Assembly (NCBI GenBank): GCA_965116395.1
Contig: OZ220684.1
Coordinates: 2,666,001-2,730,000 of the forward strand
DNA: 64,000 bases
Direction of reading: 5' to 3'
Source of the DNA: Bin5 sp965116395
Lineage (GTDB): Bacteria > Chloroflexota > Anaerolineae > Caldilineales > Caldilineaceae
The translations under genes were made by a program, and so were the position numbers. Under the pieces are notes generated by a model. It saw only the letters and a program-made list of their open reading frames with translations, did no database searches and was not told the DNA's origin. Positions 8,201 through 17,429 of the stretch are shown here, piece after piece. Within the stretch, counting starts at the first letter, position 1; every line of letters starts with the position of its first letter.

Positions 8201-9157
8201 ATGCTGCGCGTCTCAATCTTTAAGCACCAATCAGAGCTAACCGACCAATGGCTGCGCCAGAAAGTGGCCCTCGGCGCTGACGCCATTGACTTCGGAGGCG
8301 ACACAGACATGCCCGGCGTCGCCGACCAGGGCTACCCGGACCTGGATGAAGTGCGCGCGCTGCGCAAGCGGGTGCGCTCCTTCGGCATCGACATCAACCG
8401 CGTCACACTCCCCACCCTTACGCAGACCTACATCGACGAGCGCGTCGGCGCCGAGGATGAGCTGGACAACGCCGCCAAAGCTCTCGAAGTCTACGGCAAG
8501 GTCCGTCTCCCCATCGCTCGCCAGCGCGTGATAGGGGACGTCTTCCCGCACATGATGGAAAGGTACCGCACCAAGCATCGCGGCGGCTACAGTGCCCGCG
8601 CCGAGACGCTCGTGCAAGGACCACACGACATCCCCTCGCGCGCCGAACTGGAGCGCTGGTGGGATCGCTTCTGCCATGCCTTCGAGCGCCTGACCCCAAT
8701 CGCCGAGGAATACGACATCAAGCTGGCCGTCCACCCGTCCGATACGCCCAACGTCGATACACCATTCGGCGGCATCGGCTTCCACCGCATCATCGACGCC
8801 TTCCCCAGCCCCAACGTCGGCTACGTCTACTGTATCGGCACCCGCTCCGAGGCCGGCGGCAGTTCGCTCGTGATCGACGAGATCAACAACTACGGGCGCA
8901 AGGGCAAGATCTTCATGCTCCACATGCGTAATGTGCGCGGCAGCCTCGCCACCGCCAGCGGTTTTGAAGAGACGCTCCTCGATGACGGCGACCTCAACAT
9001 GGCCCGCATCCTGCGCGAACTGCGCAACGTCGGCTTCAGCGGCTACATCAATCCGGATCATATCCCCCATCTGCCCGGTGACAACGAGACTCTCGACGTC
9101 GGCTGGGCTTACTCGATCGGATATCTTAAGGCGCTCTACGCCGCGGTTGTGGCGTAA
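8201..9157 (+). CDS. uxuA: Mannonate dehydratase-like TIM-barrel protein (UxuA family)
   Basis: The 318-residue TIM-barrel protein carries the UxuA metal-site motifs: KLAVHPSDTP near residue 170, HMRNVRG near 238, LDDGDLNM near 258 and NPDHIP near 285. Mannonate dehydratase converts D-mannonate to 2-keto-3-deoxygluconate in hexuronate catabolism. It is somewhat shorter than typical UxuA (about 350-390 residues), so a related sugar-acid dehydratase is possible. It fits with the uronate-dehydrogenase-like SDR and TIM-barrel isomerase a few kb upstream. The ATG follows AAAGGACAAAAAC. Confidence 0.8.
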   Translation: MLRVSIFKHQSELTDQWLRQKVALGADAIDFGGDTDMPGVADQGYPDLDEVRALRKRVRSFGIDINRVTLPTLTQTYIDERVGAEDELDNAAKALEVYGKVRLPIARQRVIGDVFPHMMERYRTKHRGGYSARAETLVQGPHDIPSRAELERWWDRFCHAFERLTPIAEEYDIKLAVHPSDTPNVDTPFGGIGFHRIIDAFPSPNVGYVYCIGTRSEAGGSSLVIDEINNYGRKGKIFMLHMRNVRGSLATASGFEETLLDDGDLNMARILRELRNVGFSGYINPDHIPHLPGDNETLDVGWAYSIGYLKALYAAVVA

Positions 9158-9265
9158 ATGCGGTGTGTGGCAAAGGACGAAGGTCGGCGACAGGTGCCCA
9201 AAAAGGGCGCCTTCGTCAGACCTTTCCCTGTCGAATGCATTCACTCAACTCTTAAACTGTAAGAA

Positions 9266-11371
9266 ATGACCCGAGATTGGGCCAACCGGACTGCATTGAC
9301 GCCTTGGGCCATTCTCTTGGCGCTGGCCGTCGTCGCGCTGTTCCTGCGCCTGTACCGTTTGCACGAACTCGCGCCCGGACTAAAGTTCGACGAAGGTTGG
9401 AACGGAATATACGCGCTCCAGGCGTTGCAGGGAGAGCTGGAGCTTATCTTTGGCGACAAGGAAGGGCTCGGCGTTTATCTGATAGCCCTGACGACGAAAT
9501 TGCTGGGTCGCACGCCGCTCGCGCTCCGATTGCCCACAGCTCTGGCCAGCGCAAGCACCGTCTTTGTGCTCTTCTGGTTAGGGCGTTTACTGTTCGGATG
9601 GGACCAAAACGGGCGCGAGACGCGTTGGCGCGGCCTCGTGGTAGGAAGCGTTGCCTCCGGTATGCTGGCCGTGTCGCTCGGCCAGACCATCCTGGGGCGC
9701 ACTTCATATCGAGGCAGCTTTCTGCCGCTCCTTCTTGCACTATGTCTGGCCCTGCTGTGGTGGGGATGGACGCGGCGCCGCTGGTGGGGAATCGTACTGG
9801 CAGGCGTGTGCGCGGGGTTACTGCCCTACACCTACTATCCTGCCCGCTTTGTTCCCTTTCTTTTCCTCCTTTTCGGAACGACCTTTCTGCTGCCATTCCG
9901 CTCTGTGACCCTGAAGCGTTTGCAGACCGAGCTACCTTGGGCAGCCATTTTCACAGGCGTTGCCGGTCTGGTAGCTGCGCCAATTCTCCTCTACTACATT
10001 CGATATCCCGACGACTTTTTCAATCGTCACGTTCAGTCGCTCTTTATCTTCCGCGAATTTCAAGGCGCCTCCGTGACGACGCTGGCGAGTATCCTTGCGG
10101 CCAATGTGTGGGATGTTCTGTCCAAGTTCAGCTTTCGCCTCCTGGCGGGATGCTGTTCCCCCTTTGAACATGCTGTGATGCTAAACGCATGGGAAGCGTT
10201 CTTCTTCTGGCTGGGCGTCGGAATCGCGGTCTGGCAGTGGAAACGGAAGCCGGCGTATCGTCTGTTGCTGCTGTGGGTGGGGCTGCTGTTTATGCCGGCA
10301 TTCCTGACCGACGCAAAAAGCACGATGCGCATAGTCGGCGCAGTTCCCGCCATCTACCTGCTGGTGGCAGTCGGCGTATGGGAGACATTCAAGTGGTCTG
10401 CTTCTCGCATGCCTGCGGGGGTGAGATTTCGGCCGCTGCTTTTCGGCACTGCGATCAGCGTCGTGATCTTGATCCAGGGCGCGATCACCTTTCGTACCGT
10501 TTTCGAGAAGGGGATGGCCGAAAGTGACCACCACTACAATATGATCTGGCCTAGTTTCGCCCAGAGGCTGAACGCACGGCCTGCCGAGAAAGATACAATC
10601 TACTTCATTGCCCAAAGACATGATGCCTTTGACTATCTGTATCAAGGAGAAACACCAGTCATGAGGCTCTTCACCGAAGTGCCGGACCTCGACCACCAGA
10701 TCGAAGCGTTGCTGGCGAAAATGGAGAATGTTTCTACAGTCAAAGTTGTGAACTGGGTTGATTGGTCTCCTACAATTGAGTGGAGGGCAAACTTTAGGGC
10801 CAACTTCCTCACCATCCTTCTGGACAAGTACGGAAGATATGCCGGCACTGAAGATTTCGACGGCGTTTATGTCGATTCCTACGAGGATATCTCACGCAGC
10901 CGAGAATGGGTTCTCTTCGAAGACCTGCCGCATCCAGTCATCTATGATGGTGGCATCACGCTGGAAGGCCTCGCCTTGGGCGCAAGTAAGGCAAAACTGC
11001 CTGGGCCGCAGCAGTTCGACGCAGAGCAAAATCGCTCTCTATTGGTTGGAATGCTCTGGCAGACCACAACGGAGTTGACGGTTGACTTTTCGATATCTTT
11101 ACGACTGTATGATGATGTTGGCGCAAGGGTCCTCCAAAGGGATCATGTCCTGAGAAAGCCGATCGATTATCCCCTTACTACCAGTCTATGGCCGTCTAAA
11201 CCGGTAAGTACCGTTTTTGATCTCGAAATTCCGAGTGAGTTGGCCGCGGGTGAGTACGAATTGCGGATGGTTGTCTACGACGTGGAGACGTCGACGCCGA
11301 CCGTCGAAGTAGGAGTGTGGGAGCCGGAAACTGTTTTGGGACGTGTGCAACTTCAGCAGTCCGGACAGTAG
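9266..11371 (+). CDS. GT39-like polytopic membrane glycosyltransferase
   Basis: The 701-residue protein has a first transmembrane helix at about residues 10-27, then the acidic loop LKFDEGWNGIYALQALQGE, the DE-containing first periplasmic loop of ArnT/PMT-type transferases. About ten further hydrophobic segments follow up to residue 420. A soluble C-terminal part of about 280 residues with a beta-rich end follows. The family transfers sugars from polyprenyl-phosphate donors to lipid or protein at the outer face of the membrane. Acceptor unknown. A second member of this type is at 32468-33841. Confidence 0.75.
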   Translation: MTRDWANRTALTPWAILLALAVVALFLRLYRLHELAPGLKFDEGWNGIYALQALQGELELIFGDKEGLGVYLIALTTKLLGRTPLALRLPTALASASTVFVLFWLGRLLFGWDQNGRETRWRGLVVGSVASGMLAVSLGQTILGRTSYRGSFLPLLLALCLALLWWGWTRRRWWGIVLAGVCAGLLPYTYYPARFVPFLFLLFGTTFLLPFRSVTLKRLQTELPWAAIFTGVAGLVAAPILLYYIRYPDDFFNRHVQSLFIFREFQGASVTTLASILAANVWDVLSKFSFRLLAGCCSPFEHAVMLNAWEAFFFWLGVGIAVWQWKRKPAYRLLLLWVGLLFMPAFLTDAKSTMRIVGAVPAIYLLVAVGVWETFKWSASRMPAGVRFRPLLFGTAISVVILIQGAITFRTVFEKGMAESDHHYNMIWPSFAQRLNARPAEKDTIYFIAQRHDAFDYLYQGETPVMRLFTEVPDLDHQIEALLAKMENVSTVKVVNWVDWSPTIEWRANFRANFLTILLDKYGRYAGTEDFDGVYVDSYEDISRSREWVLFEDLPHPVIYDGGITLEGLALGASKAKLPGPQQFDAEQNRSLLVGMLWQTTTELTVDFSISLRLYDDVGARVLQRDHVLRKPIDYPLTTSLWPSKPVSTVFDLEIPSELAAGEYELRMVVYDVETSTPTVEVGVWEPETVLGRVQLQQSGQ

Positions 11372-11758
11372 GAAAATAACGCCGCTCCTTCCTGTATTTT
11401 CGCCTCGTTGCTGTCACTGTCGGCCTGTTCTACTCTTTCTGCCTGATCGTAGATGTCGGAAAAACCTTTGCACCTGCCGGGGTATATCCATTCCCAATCA
11501 GAGCCTTGGAGTGTATCCCAATTTCTTGGGCATCAGCAGCAGCTGGGCAACTGAATGGGTTGACGCAAGCGCTGGCAATAAAATCTACAGGAATCAGGGT
11601 TGCTTGTTGTTGGCTCTGCTCTTGTGAAATGTGTGCAGGCGGTGTAAAGTTGATGACGTTGACAACGCCTCCATACCATACAATCGGCAGGTGTGATCGA
11701 TTCCAGAAGAATGAACTTTCACTGCCTCCGCCAATACAGGTAACCATAGGACAGGACG
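11372..11758. other. Intergenic region, 387 bp
   Basis: No gene is supported: short frames here lack ribosome sites and have no recognisable composition. The last 15 bases contain AGGACAGG, the ribosome site of the Gfo/Idh/MocA gene. No terminator or repeat was recognised. Confidence 0.5.
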
Positions 11759-12835
11759 ATGACACGCAAAGTTGGGATTGTCGGCGCGCGGGGCATCGGC
11801 GAAAGGCACGCGCGCGCCTATCTGCAGGACCCCCTCGCCGAACTGGTCGCCGTCTGCGATCTGATCAAAGAGCGCGCCGACGAGGCCGCGCAAATGCACG
11901 GCGTGCGCGGATACACCAGCCTCGCCGATATGCTGCGGCACGAGGACCTGGACATCGTCGATGTCTCCACCGGCGGCGCCGAAAACGGCAGCTGGCATTT
12001 CGAGCCGACCATGGAGGCCTTGGAGGCCGGCAAGCACGTGCTGGTGGAAAAACCGATCTCCAACCAGATCGAAGAGGCCCGCCAAATGGTGGCCAAGGCA
12101 GCCGAAAAAGACCTTTACCTGGGCTGCAACCTCAACCATTACTTTACGCCCCCGGCCGATAAGGCCCGCCAGTACATGGAGCAGGGCCAGATCGGCGAAC
12201 CGATCTATTGCCTGCACAAGATGGGCTTCAACGGCGGTGAACAAACCTACAGTAAAAACAGCGCGCCCAATGTCGCCGGCTTCCCCTACTTTCATGTGAA
12301 AGCCTTCCTGGCCCACCCGTTCAGCGTCATGCGCCATTTCTGCGGCGACGTGACCCACGTCCAGGCCTTTCTCAGCCGGCCCGCTTTCCGCGTAGAGGCC
12401 GACGACCCCATGCTCTCCGTCAACAGCATCCACCTGCAGTTTGCCAGCGGCGCCGCCGGCTATCTGCTCAGCCAGCGCGGCGACGCCACCTTCGGACACG
12501 GCGGCTGGTGGAGCGTCGAGGTCGGCGGGACCCGCGGCACCTTCTGCATCGAAAACTGCATCGAAAAGATCACATATTGGCCCGCTCCCACCGCCGAAGG
12601 CACCGCGCCGCCGCAGGTCACCAACAGTGGCATCACCGACTTCGACCAGACCTTTCCCCTTCGCATCCACGCCTTTCTCGAAGATGTGAGCAACGGCGTT
12701 CCGAAAAGTGAACTGCGGGCTTCGGGCCGCGACGCCCTCGCTACCTTGGAGTATACGTGGGCAGCCATCCAATCCTATGAGAACGGTGGCATTCTGGTCC
12801 AGCCCCATCCTCTGCCGGACAGCAGCGGCCAGTAG
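11759..12835 (+). CDS. Gfo/Idh/MocA family oxidoreductase
   Basis: The 358-residue protein has an N-terminal Rossmann fold starting VGIVGARGIGERHARAY. The family EKP motif is in HVLVEKPIS near residue 99, and the second-domain substrate-binding region includes the conserved His-containing FHVKAFLAHPFSVMRHF. These enzymes oxidise or reduce sugars, inositols or their derivatives with NAD(P). It precedes the GH32-DinB genes by 68 bp in the same direction, so a role in processing the released sugar is plausible. Substrate unassigned. Confidence 0.85.
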   Translation: MTRKVGIVGARGIGERHARAYLQDPLAELVAVCDLIKERADEAAQMHGVRGYTSLADMLRHEDLDIVDVSTGGAENGSWHFEPTMEALEAGKHVLVEKPISNQIEEARQMVAKAAEKDLYLGCNLNHYFTPPADKARQYMEQGQIGEPIYCLHKMGFNGGEQTYSKNSAPNVAGFPYFHVKAFLAHPFSVMRHFCGDVTHVQAFLSRPAFRVEADDPMLSVNSIHLQFASGAAGYLLSQRGDATFGHGGWWSVEVGGTRGTFCIENCIEKITYWPAPTAEGTAPPQVTNSGITDFDQTFPLRIHAFLEDVSNGVPKSELRASGRDALATLEYTWAAIQSYENGGILVQPHPLPDSSGQ

Positions 12836-12903
12836 GCAGCGGCCGCTAACCAGCAACCCGCCACTGATTACGAGCCGCCAGCCAAGAAAGGAAAACAGCA
12901 CCA

Positions 12904-14508
12904 ATGAGCGCCGCCGAAAGAACCGATAACACTTCCCTCGTGCCCCAATTCCGTTTTCCCGAAACGCTGGCCGAGCAGGAGGCCGCGCTGCAGACCAATT
13001 CCCTGATGCAGCGGCTGCTCGCCTATCGCCAGCGCTACGAGGGCGACCCCCACCGGCCCATCTACCACTACGTTAATCCGGAAAACACGCTCAACGATCC
13101 CAACGGACTCTGCTTCTGGCAAGACCGCTGGCATCTCTTCTACCAGGCCTATCCCCCCGAAGACCCGCGTCAACATTGGGGCCACGCCGTCAGCGACGAC
13201 CTCATCCACTGGCGCGACCTGCCCTACGCTATCTACCCCAACCCCGAGGAATGCTGTTTTTCAGGCTCGGCGCTGGTCGAGGACGATCGCGTGATCGCCA
13301 TCTATCACGGCACCAAGGTGGGCAACATGGTGGCCGTCTCGCACGATCCCCTGCTGCTCAACTGGGAAAAGCTCACCGGCGCGCCCGTCATTCCCATCGC
13401 CAGCGAGGACGGCTCACCTCTTCCCTACCGCGTCTTCGATCCCTGCATCTGGAAGAAAGGCGACCACTACTACGCCCTGTCCGGCGGCACCCTTCCCCAC
13501 AAGGCCTCCGGCAGGCGCACACGCGCCAACTTCCTCTTCCGCTCGCCAAACCTGGTCGACTGGGACTATCTGCACCCGTTTGTGGAAGACGACATCTTCA
13601 CCCTCGTCGGCGACGACGGCGCCTGCCCCTACTTCTGGCCGATCGGAGACCGTCACATCCTCCTTTTCTTCAGCCACATGAGCGGCGGCCAGGCCCTGCT
13701 GGGTGACTACGACACCGAGCGCGACAAATTTGTCGTCACCTCCCAGCACGATTTCAACTTCGGCGCCTTCGGGCCCGGCGGCGTCCATGCCCCGTCGGCC
13801 ACGCCGGACGGTAAGGGCGGCGTCAACGTTATCTTCAACATGAACCCCGCCAAACCGACCGAGGGCTGGAATCAGATCATGACGCTGCCGCGGCGCCTGA
13901 CGCTGCAAGGCACCGACAAAATCGGCCGCGATACCCTGCTGGTCGAACCCGCTGGCGACGTCGAATCCCTGCGCAGTGAACACCGGCAGATCACCGACAT
14001 GGTCCTGCCGGCCAACCAGGAGATCGTACTGGGGAGCATGAGGGGAAACGCCATCGAGCTGATGGCGGAGATCGAAGCCAACGACGCGCCTCTGGTCGAA
14101 CTGAACGTGCTGCGCTCCCCCGGCAAAGAGGAGTACACCCGCATCGCCTTCTATCGCGAGCGCGGCTTCCGCGACTGGGAGCGGTACAACGGCTGGCAGC
14201 GCGACAAACTGGCCGCCGCCACCGACAGCCTCATCTCCATCGACTCCTCCTACTCCAGCCTCTCGCCCGACGTCCGTTCACGCGCGCCGGAGACCGGACC
14301 GGTCTTTCTCGAAAGGGATGAGCCGCTGCGTCTCAGGGTCTTCGTCGACAGAAGCGTCGTCGAAGTGTTCGTCAACGGCAAGCAGTGCGTGGCCATGCGC
14401 GTTTACCCCGACCGCGAGGACAGCGTCGGCGTCTCACTGCGCTCGCAGGGCCAGGACGCCCGCGTCGTTTCACTCGAGGCGTGGCAGATGGAAGATATCT
14501 ATTCATAA
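12904..14508 (+). CDS. Glycoside hydrolase family 32-like protein, copy 1
   Basis: The 534-residue protein has a five-bladed propeller plus C-terminal beta-sandwich, as in invertases, levanases and inulinases. The nucleophile motif is NDPNG (residues 64-68, Asp65), and the transition-state stabiliser is in FDP (Asp179; RDP in classical members). At the acid/base position the usual EC is AC (Ala240-Cys241) in GDDGACPYFWPIGD, so the general acid Glu is missing. Nearby Asp237 or Asp238 could substitute, or this is a divergent subfamily. The C-terminal VDRSVVEVFVNG matches the GH32 sandwich domain. It has no signal peptide, so it is probably cytoplasmic. It is duplicated at 15117. Confidence 0.85.
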   Translation: MSAAERTDNTSLVPQFRFPETLAEQEAALQTNSLMQRLLAYRQRYEGDPHRPIYHYVNPENTLNDPNGLCFWQDRWHLFYQAYPPEDPRQHWGHAVSDDLIHWRDLPYAIYPNPEECCFSGSALVEDDRVIAIYHGTKVGNMVAVSHDPLLLNWEKLTGAPVIPIASEDGSPLPYRVFDPCIWKKGDHYYALSGGTLPHKASGRRTRANFLFRSPNLVDWDYLHPFVEDDIFTLVGDDGACPYFWPIGDRHILLFFSHMSGGQALLGDYDTERDKFVVTSQHDFNFGAFGPGGVHAPSATPDGKGGVNVIFNMNPAKPTEGWNQIMTLPRRLTLQGTDKIGRDTLLVEPAGDVESLRSEHRQITDMVLPANQEIVLGSMRGNAIELMAEIEANDAPLVELNVLRSPGKEEYTRIAFYRERGFRDWERYNGWQRDKLAAATDSLISIDSSYSSLSPDVRSRAPETGPVFLERDEPLRLRVFVDRSVVEVFVNGKQCVAMRVYPDREDSVGVSLRSQGQDARVVSLEAWQMEDIYS

Positions 14509-14560
14509 CCTGCGGCCGTCACATTTCGATGGTCGAACAGTTCTGTGAAAGGCGAAATTA

Positions 14561-15043
14561 ATGCACCTGCCGACCCTTTACAACAACATCCTGGGGACGA
14601 GCAACTACGTAATCAAGGAGAAGACGGAGGGCCTGACCCATGCCGACAGCATGTTGCAGCTGCCCTTCCCCGGCAACTGCATGAACTGGATCCTGGGCCA
14701 TCTCATGGTCTATCGTATGCAATGCCTGGGTGTCATCGACGGCGTCAGCGAAGCCGACGAGGCTGAGTTCGCTCTCTACGGCTTCGGCTCCGAACCGATG
14801 ACCGACGCCGACAAAGCCATCCCTCTGGAAACCCTGCTGGCGCGTCTTGATACACTGTCCGAGCAGATCGCCGCCGCGCTCGAAAAGATGCCGGATTCCC
14901 GCTTGGAAGAATTCGTGGATGAGGAGCAAGGCGCCACCGTGGCGCAACGCCTTCTTTTCAATCTTGTCTACCACGAAGCCTATCACGTGGGGCAGCTCGA
15001 GCCGCTGTACGAACAGGCACTGGCGAACCGTTCCGGTCAGTGA
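14561..15043 (+). CDS. DinB-family four-helix protein, copy 1
   Basis: The 160-residue protein has the DinB/YfiT-like four-helix-bundle pattern with three putative metal-binding histidines: H47 in NWILGHLMVYR, and H138 and H142 in VYHEAYHVGQLEPLY. Family members include thiol transferases and many proteins of unknown function. It follows the first GH32 gene by 52 bp and is paired with it; the same pair recurs immediately downstream. Confidence 0.8.
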   Translation: MHLPTLYNNILGTSNYVIKEKTEGLTHADSMLQLPFPGNCMNWILGHLMVYRMQCLGVIDGVSEADEAEFALYGFGSEPMTDADKAIPLETLLARLDTLSEQIAAALEKMPDSRLEEFVDEEQGATVAQRLLFNLVYHEAYHVGQLEPLYEQALANRSGQ

Positions 15044-15116
15044 TCAGTCACCGCCTCTGGGATCGAGCAAGGGGCCACTGCTTACGAACTGCAAGCCGCG
15101 GAAGGAAGAAGTATCC

Positions 15117-16796
15117 ATGAGCGCTGCCGAGAGAACCGATAACACCTCCCTTGTGCCCCATTACAGTTTTCCCGGGACACTGGCTGAGCAGGAGGCCGCG
15201 CTGGAGACAAATCCCCTGATGCAGCGGCTGCTCGCCTATCGCCAGCGCTATGAGGGCGACCCCCACCGGCCCATCTACCACTACGTCAACCCGGAAAACA
15301 CGCTCAACGATCCCAACGGACTCTGCTTCTGGCAGGACCGCTGGCATCTCTTCTACCAGGCCTGCCCGCCCGAAGACCCGCGTCAACATTGGGGCCACGC
15401 CATCAGCGATGATCTCATCCACTGGCAGGACCTTCCCTATGCCATCTACCCCAATCCAGAGGAACGCTGCTATTCGGGCGCGGCGCTGGTCGAAGAGGAT
15501 CGAGTTATCGCCATGTATCACGGCACCACGGTGGGCAACATGGTGGCCGTCTCGCATGATCCCCTGCTGCTCAACTGGGAAAAGCTCACCGGCGCGCCGG
15601 TCATTCCCAAGGCCAGTGCCGACGGCTCGCCCCTGCCCTATCGGGTCTTCGATCCCTGCATCTGGAAGAAAGGGGACCACTACTACGCCCTTTCCGGCAG
15701 TATCCTGCCCCATGCAGCCTCCGGCCGGCGCACCCGCGCCAACTTCCTCTTCCGCTCGTCGAACCTGGTCGACTGGGACTATCTGCACCCGTTTGTGGAA
15801 GATGACCGCTTCACGCTCGTCGGCGACGACGGCGCCTGCCCCTATTTCTGGCCAATCGGCGACCGCCACATCCTCCTTTTTTACGGCCACATGAGCGGCG
15901 GTCAGGCCCTCTTGGGCGACTATGACACCGAACGTGACAAGTTCGTTGTCACCTCGCATCATGATTTTAACTTCGGTGCCTCCGAGCCGGGCGGCGTCCA
16001 TGCCCCATCGGCAACGCCCGACGGCAAAGGCGGCGTCAACGTCATTTTCAACATGAACCCGGCCAAACCGACCGAGGGCTGGAACCAGATCATGACGCTG
16101 CCGCGCCGCCTGACGCTGCAGGGCACCGACAAAATCGGCCGCGACACGCTGCTGGTCGAACCGGCTGGCGATGTCGAATCGCTGCGCCGGGAGCACCGGC
16201 AGATCACCGATTTGACCCTGCCCGCCAATCAAGAGATCGTCCTGGGGAGCATCAGGGGCAACGCGATCGAGCTGATGATGGAGATCGAAGACAACGACGC
16301 GCCGTTAATCGAGTTGAATGTGCTGCGCTCCCCCGGCAGTGAGGAGTACACCCGTATCGCCTTCTATCGCGAGCGCGGCTTCCGCTACTGGGAGCTGTCC
16401 GAAAGCTGGATGCGGGACATGCTGGCCGCCGTCAACGACGGCGCTGGGCCCGGATTCTTCAGCAGCAGTCTCCTCAGCGACGAGCAACGGGAAATGCTGG
16501 CCGCGGCCACCTACAGCCTCATCTCCATCGACGCCTCCCACGCCTCCCACGCGCCCGACGTCCTTGCGCGGGCGCCGGAGACGGGACCGGTCTTCCTCGA
16601 TAGGGATGAACCGCTGCGCCTCAGAGTCTTCGTCGACAAAAGCGTCGTCGAAGTCTTCGTCAACGGCAAGCAGTGCGTGGCCACGCGTGTCTACCCCGAG
16701 CGGGAGGACAGCATCGGTGTCTCGCTGCGCTCGCAGGGCCAGGACGCTCGCGTCGTTTCGCTTGGCGCCTGGCAGATGGAAAACATTTACGAGTGA
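15117..16796 (+). CDS. Glycoside hydrolase family 32-like protein, copy 2
   Basis: The 559-residue protein is a close paralogue of the gene at 12904, beginning with the same MSAAERTDNTSLVP. The start at 15117 is set by this alignment and by GGAAGGAAG upstream, although the frame is open further back. It keeps NDPNG and VFDP and again has Ala instead of Glu at the EC position (DDGACPYFWPIGD). It differs mainly by a 25-residue insertion before the C-terminal domain (around GAGPGFFSSSLLSDEQ). It is probably cytoplasmic and acts on fructans or related glycosides. Confidence 0.85.
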   Translation: MSAAERTDNTSLVPHYSFPGTLAEQEAALETNPLMQRLLAYRQRYEGDPHRPIYHYVNPENTLNDPNGLCFWQDRWHLFYQACPPEDPRQHWGHAISDDLIHWQDLPYAIYPNPEERCYSGAALVEEDRVIAMYHGTTVGNMVAVSHDPLLLNWEKLTGAPVIPKASADGSPLPYRVFDPCIWKKGDHYYALSGSILPHAASGRRTRANFLFRSSNLVDWDYLHPFVEDDRFTLVGDDGACPYFWPIGDRHILLFYGHMSGGQALLGDYDTERDKFVVTSHHDFNFGASEPGGVHAPSATPDGKGGVNVIFNMNPAKPTEGWNQIMTLPRRLTLQGTDKIGRDTLLVEPAGDVESLRREHRQITDLTLPANQEIVLGSIRGNAIELMMEIEDNDAPLIELNVLRSPGSEEYTRIAFYRERGFRYWELSESWMRDMLAAVNDGAGPGFFSSSLLSDEQREMLAAATYSLISIDASHASHAPDVLARAPETGPVFLDRDEPLRLRVFVDKSVVEVFVNGKQCVATRVYPEREDSIGVSLRSQGQDARVVSLGAWQMENIYE

Positions 16797-16870
16797 CCGG
16801 TGGTCAGTGGATAGTGGATCCGCACCCACCGCAAAAAAACAGTCAGATCTAGTTACGAAAGGAGTTGCTT

Positions 16871-17350
16871 GTGCACAGCCCTACCCTGTTCGTCAACATG
16901 CTTGGGACCGTCGATAACATGATCAAGCAGAAAACCGAGGGCCTGTCCCATGCGGACAGCATGTTGCAGTTGCCCATCCCCGCCAACTGCATGAACTGGA
17001 TCCTCGGCCATATCATGGTCTACCGGGCGCAGTACCTCGGCGTGATCGACGGCGTCAGCAAGCCCGACGAAGACGAATTCGCCCTCTACGGCGGCGGCTC
17101 CGAACCGTTGACCGACCCCGACAAAGCCATCCCCCTCGCAACCATCCTGGCGCGTCTTGATGAGTTGTCTGACCAGGTCGTCGCCGCCCTCGAACAGATG
17201 CCGGAATCCCGCTTAGATGAAATGTTGGATGAGGAAAGGGGTATCACCATAGAGCAGCGGCTGCACTTCTATCTGGTCTTCCACGAAGCGATGCACGCCG
17301 GCCAGCTTGAGCCGCTTCATGAACTGGCACTGGCTAACGGCAGTAGCTAA
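16871..17350 (+). CDS. DinB-family four-helix protein, copy 2
   Basis: The 159-residue paralogue of the 14561 gene keeps the LGHIMVYR and FHEAMHAGQLEPL histidines. I chose the GTG at 16871 rather than the TTG at 16865. The GTG is preceded by AAAGGAG at 7 bases, and its product MHSPTLF aligns with MHLPTLY of copy 1. It forms the second half of the tandem GH32-DinB duplication. Confidence 0.8.
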   Translation: MHSPTLFVNMLGTVDNMIKQKTEGLSHADSMLQLPIPANCMNWILGHIMVYRAQYLGVIDGVSKPDEDEFALYGGGSEPLTDPDKAIPLATILARLDELSDQVVAALEQMPESRLDEMLDEERGITIEQRLHFYLVFHEAMHAGQLEPLHELALANGSS

Positions 17351-17429
17351 CGGTAGTAGCGAGTATCCAAGTGCCGTTGGCCAGGGGAGTTTTGCTGGCC
17401 AACGGCCGCTGAAGACCGGAGACGAAACC

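Noticed and set aside
11343..11627. 94-residue frame between the GT39-like gene and the oxidoreductase
   Set aside because: Overlaps the end of the GT39-like gene, has no ribosome site and a low-complexity composition.
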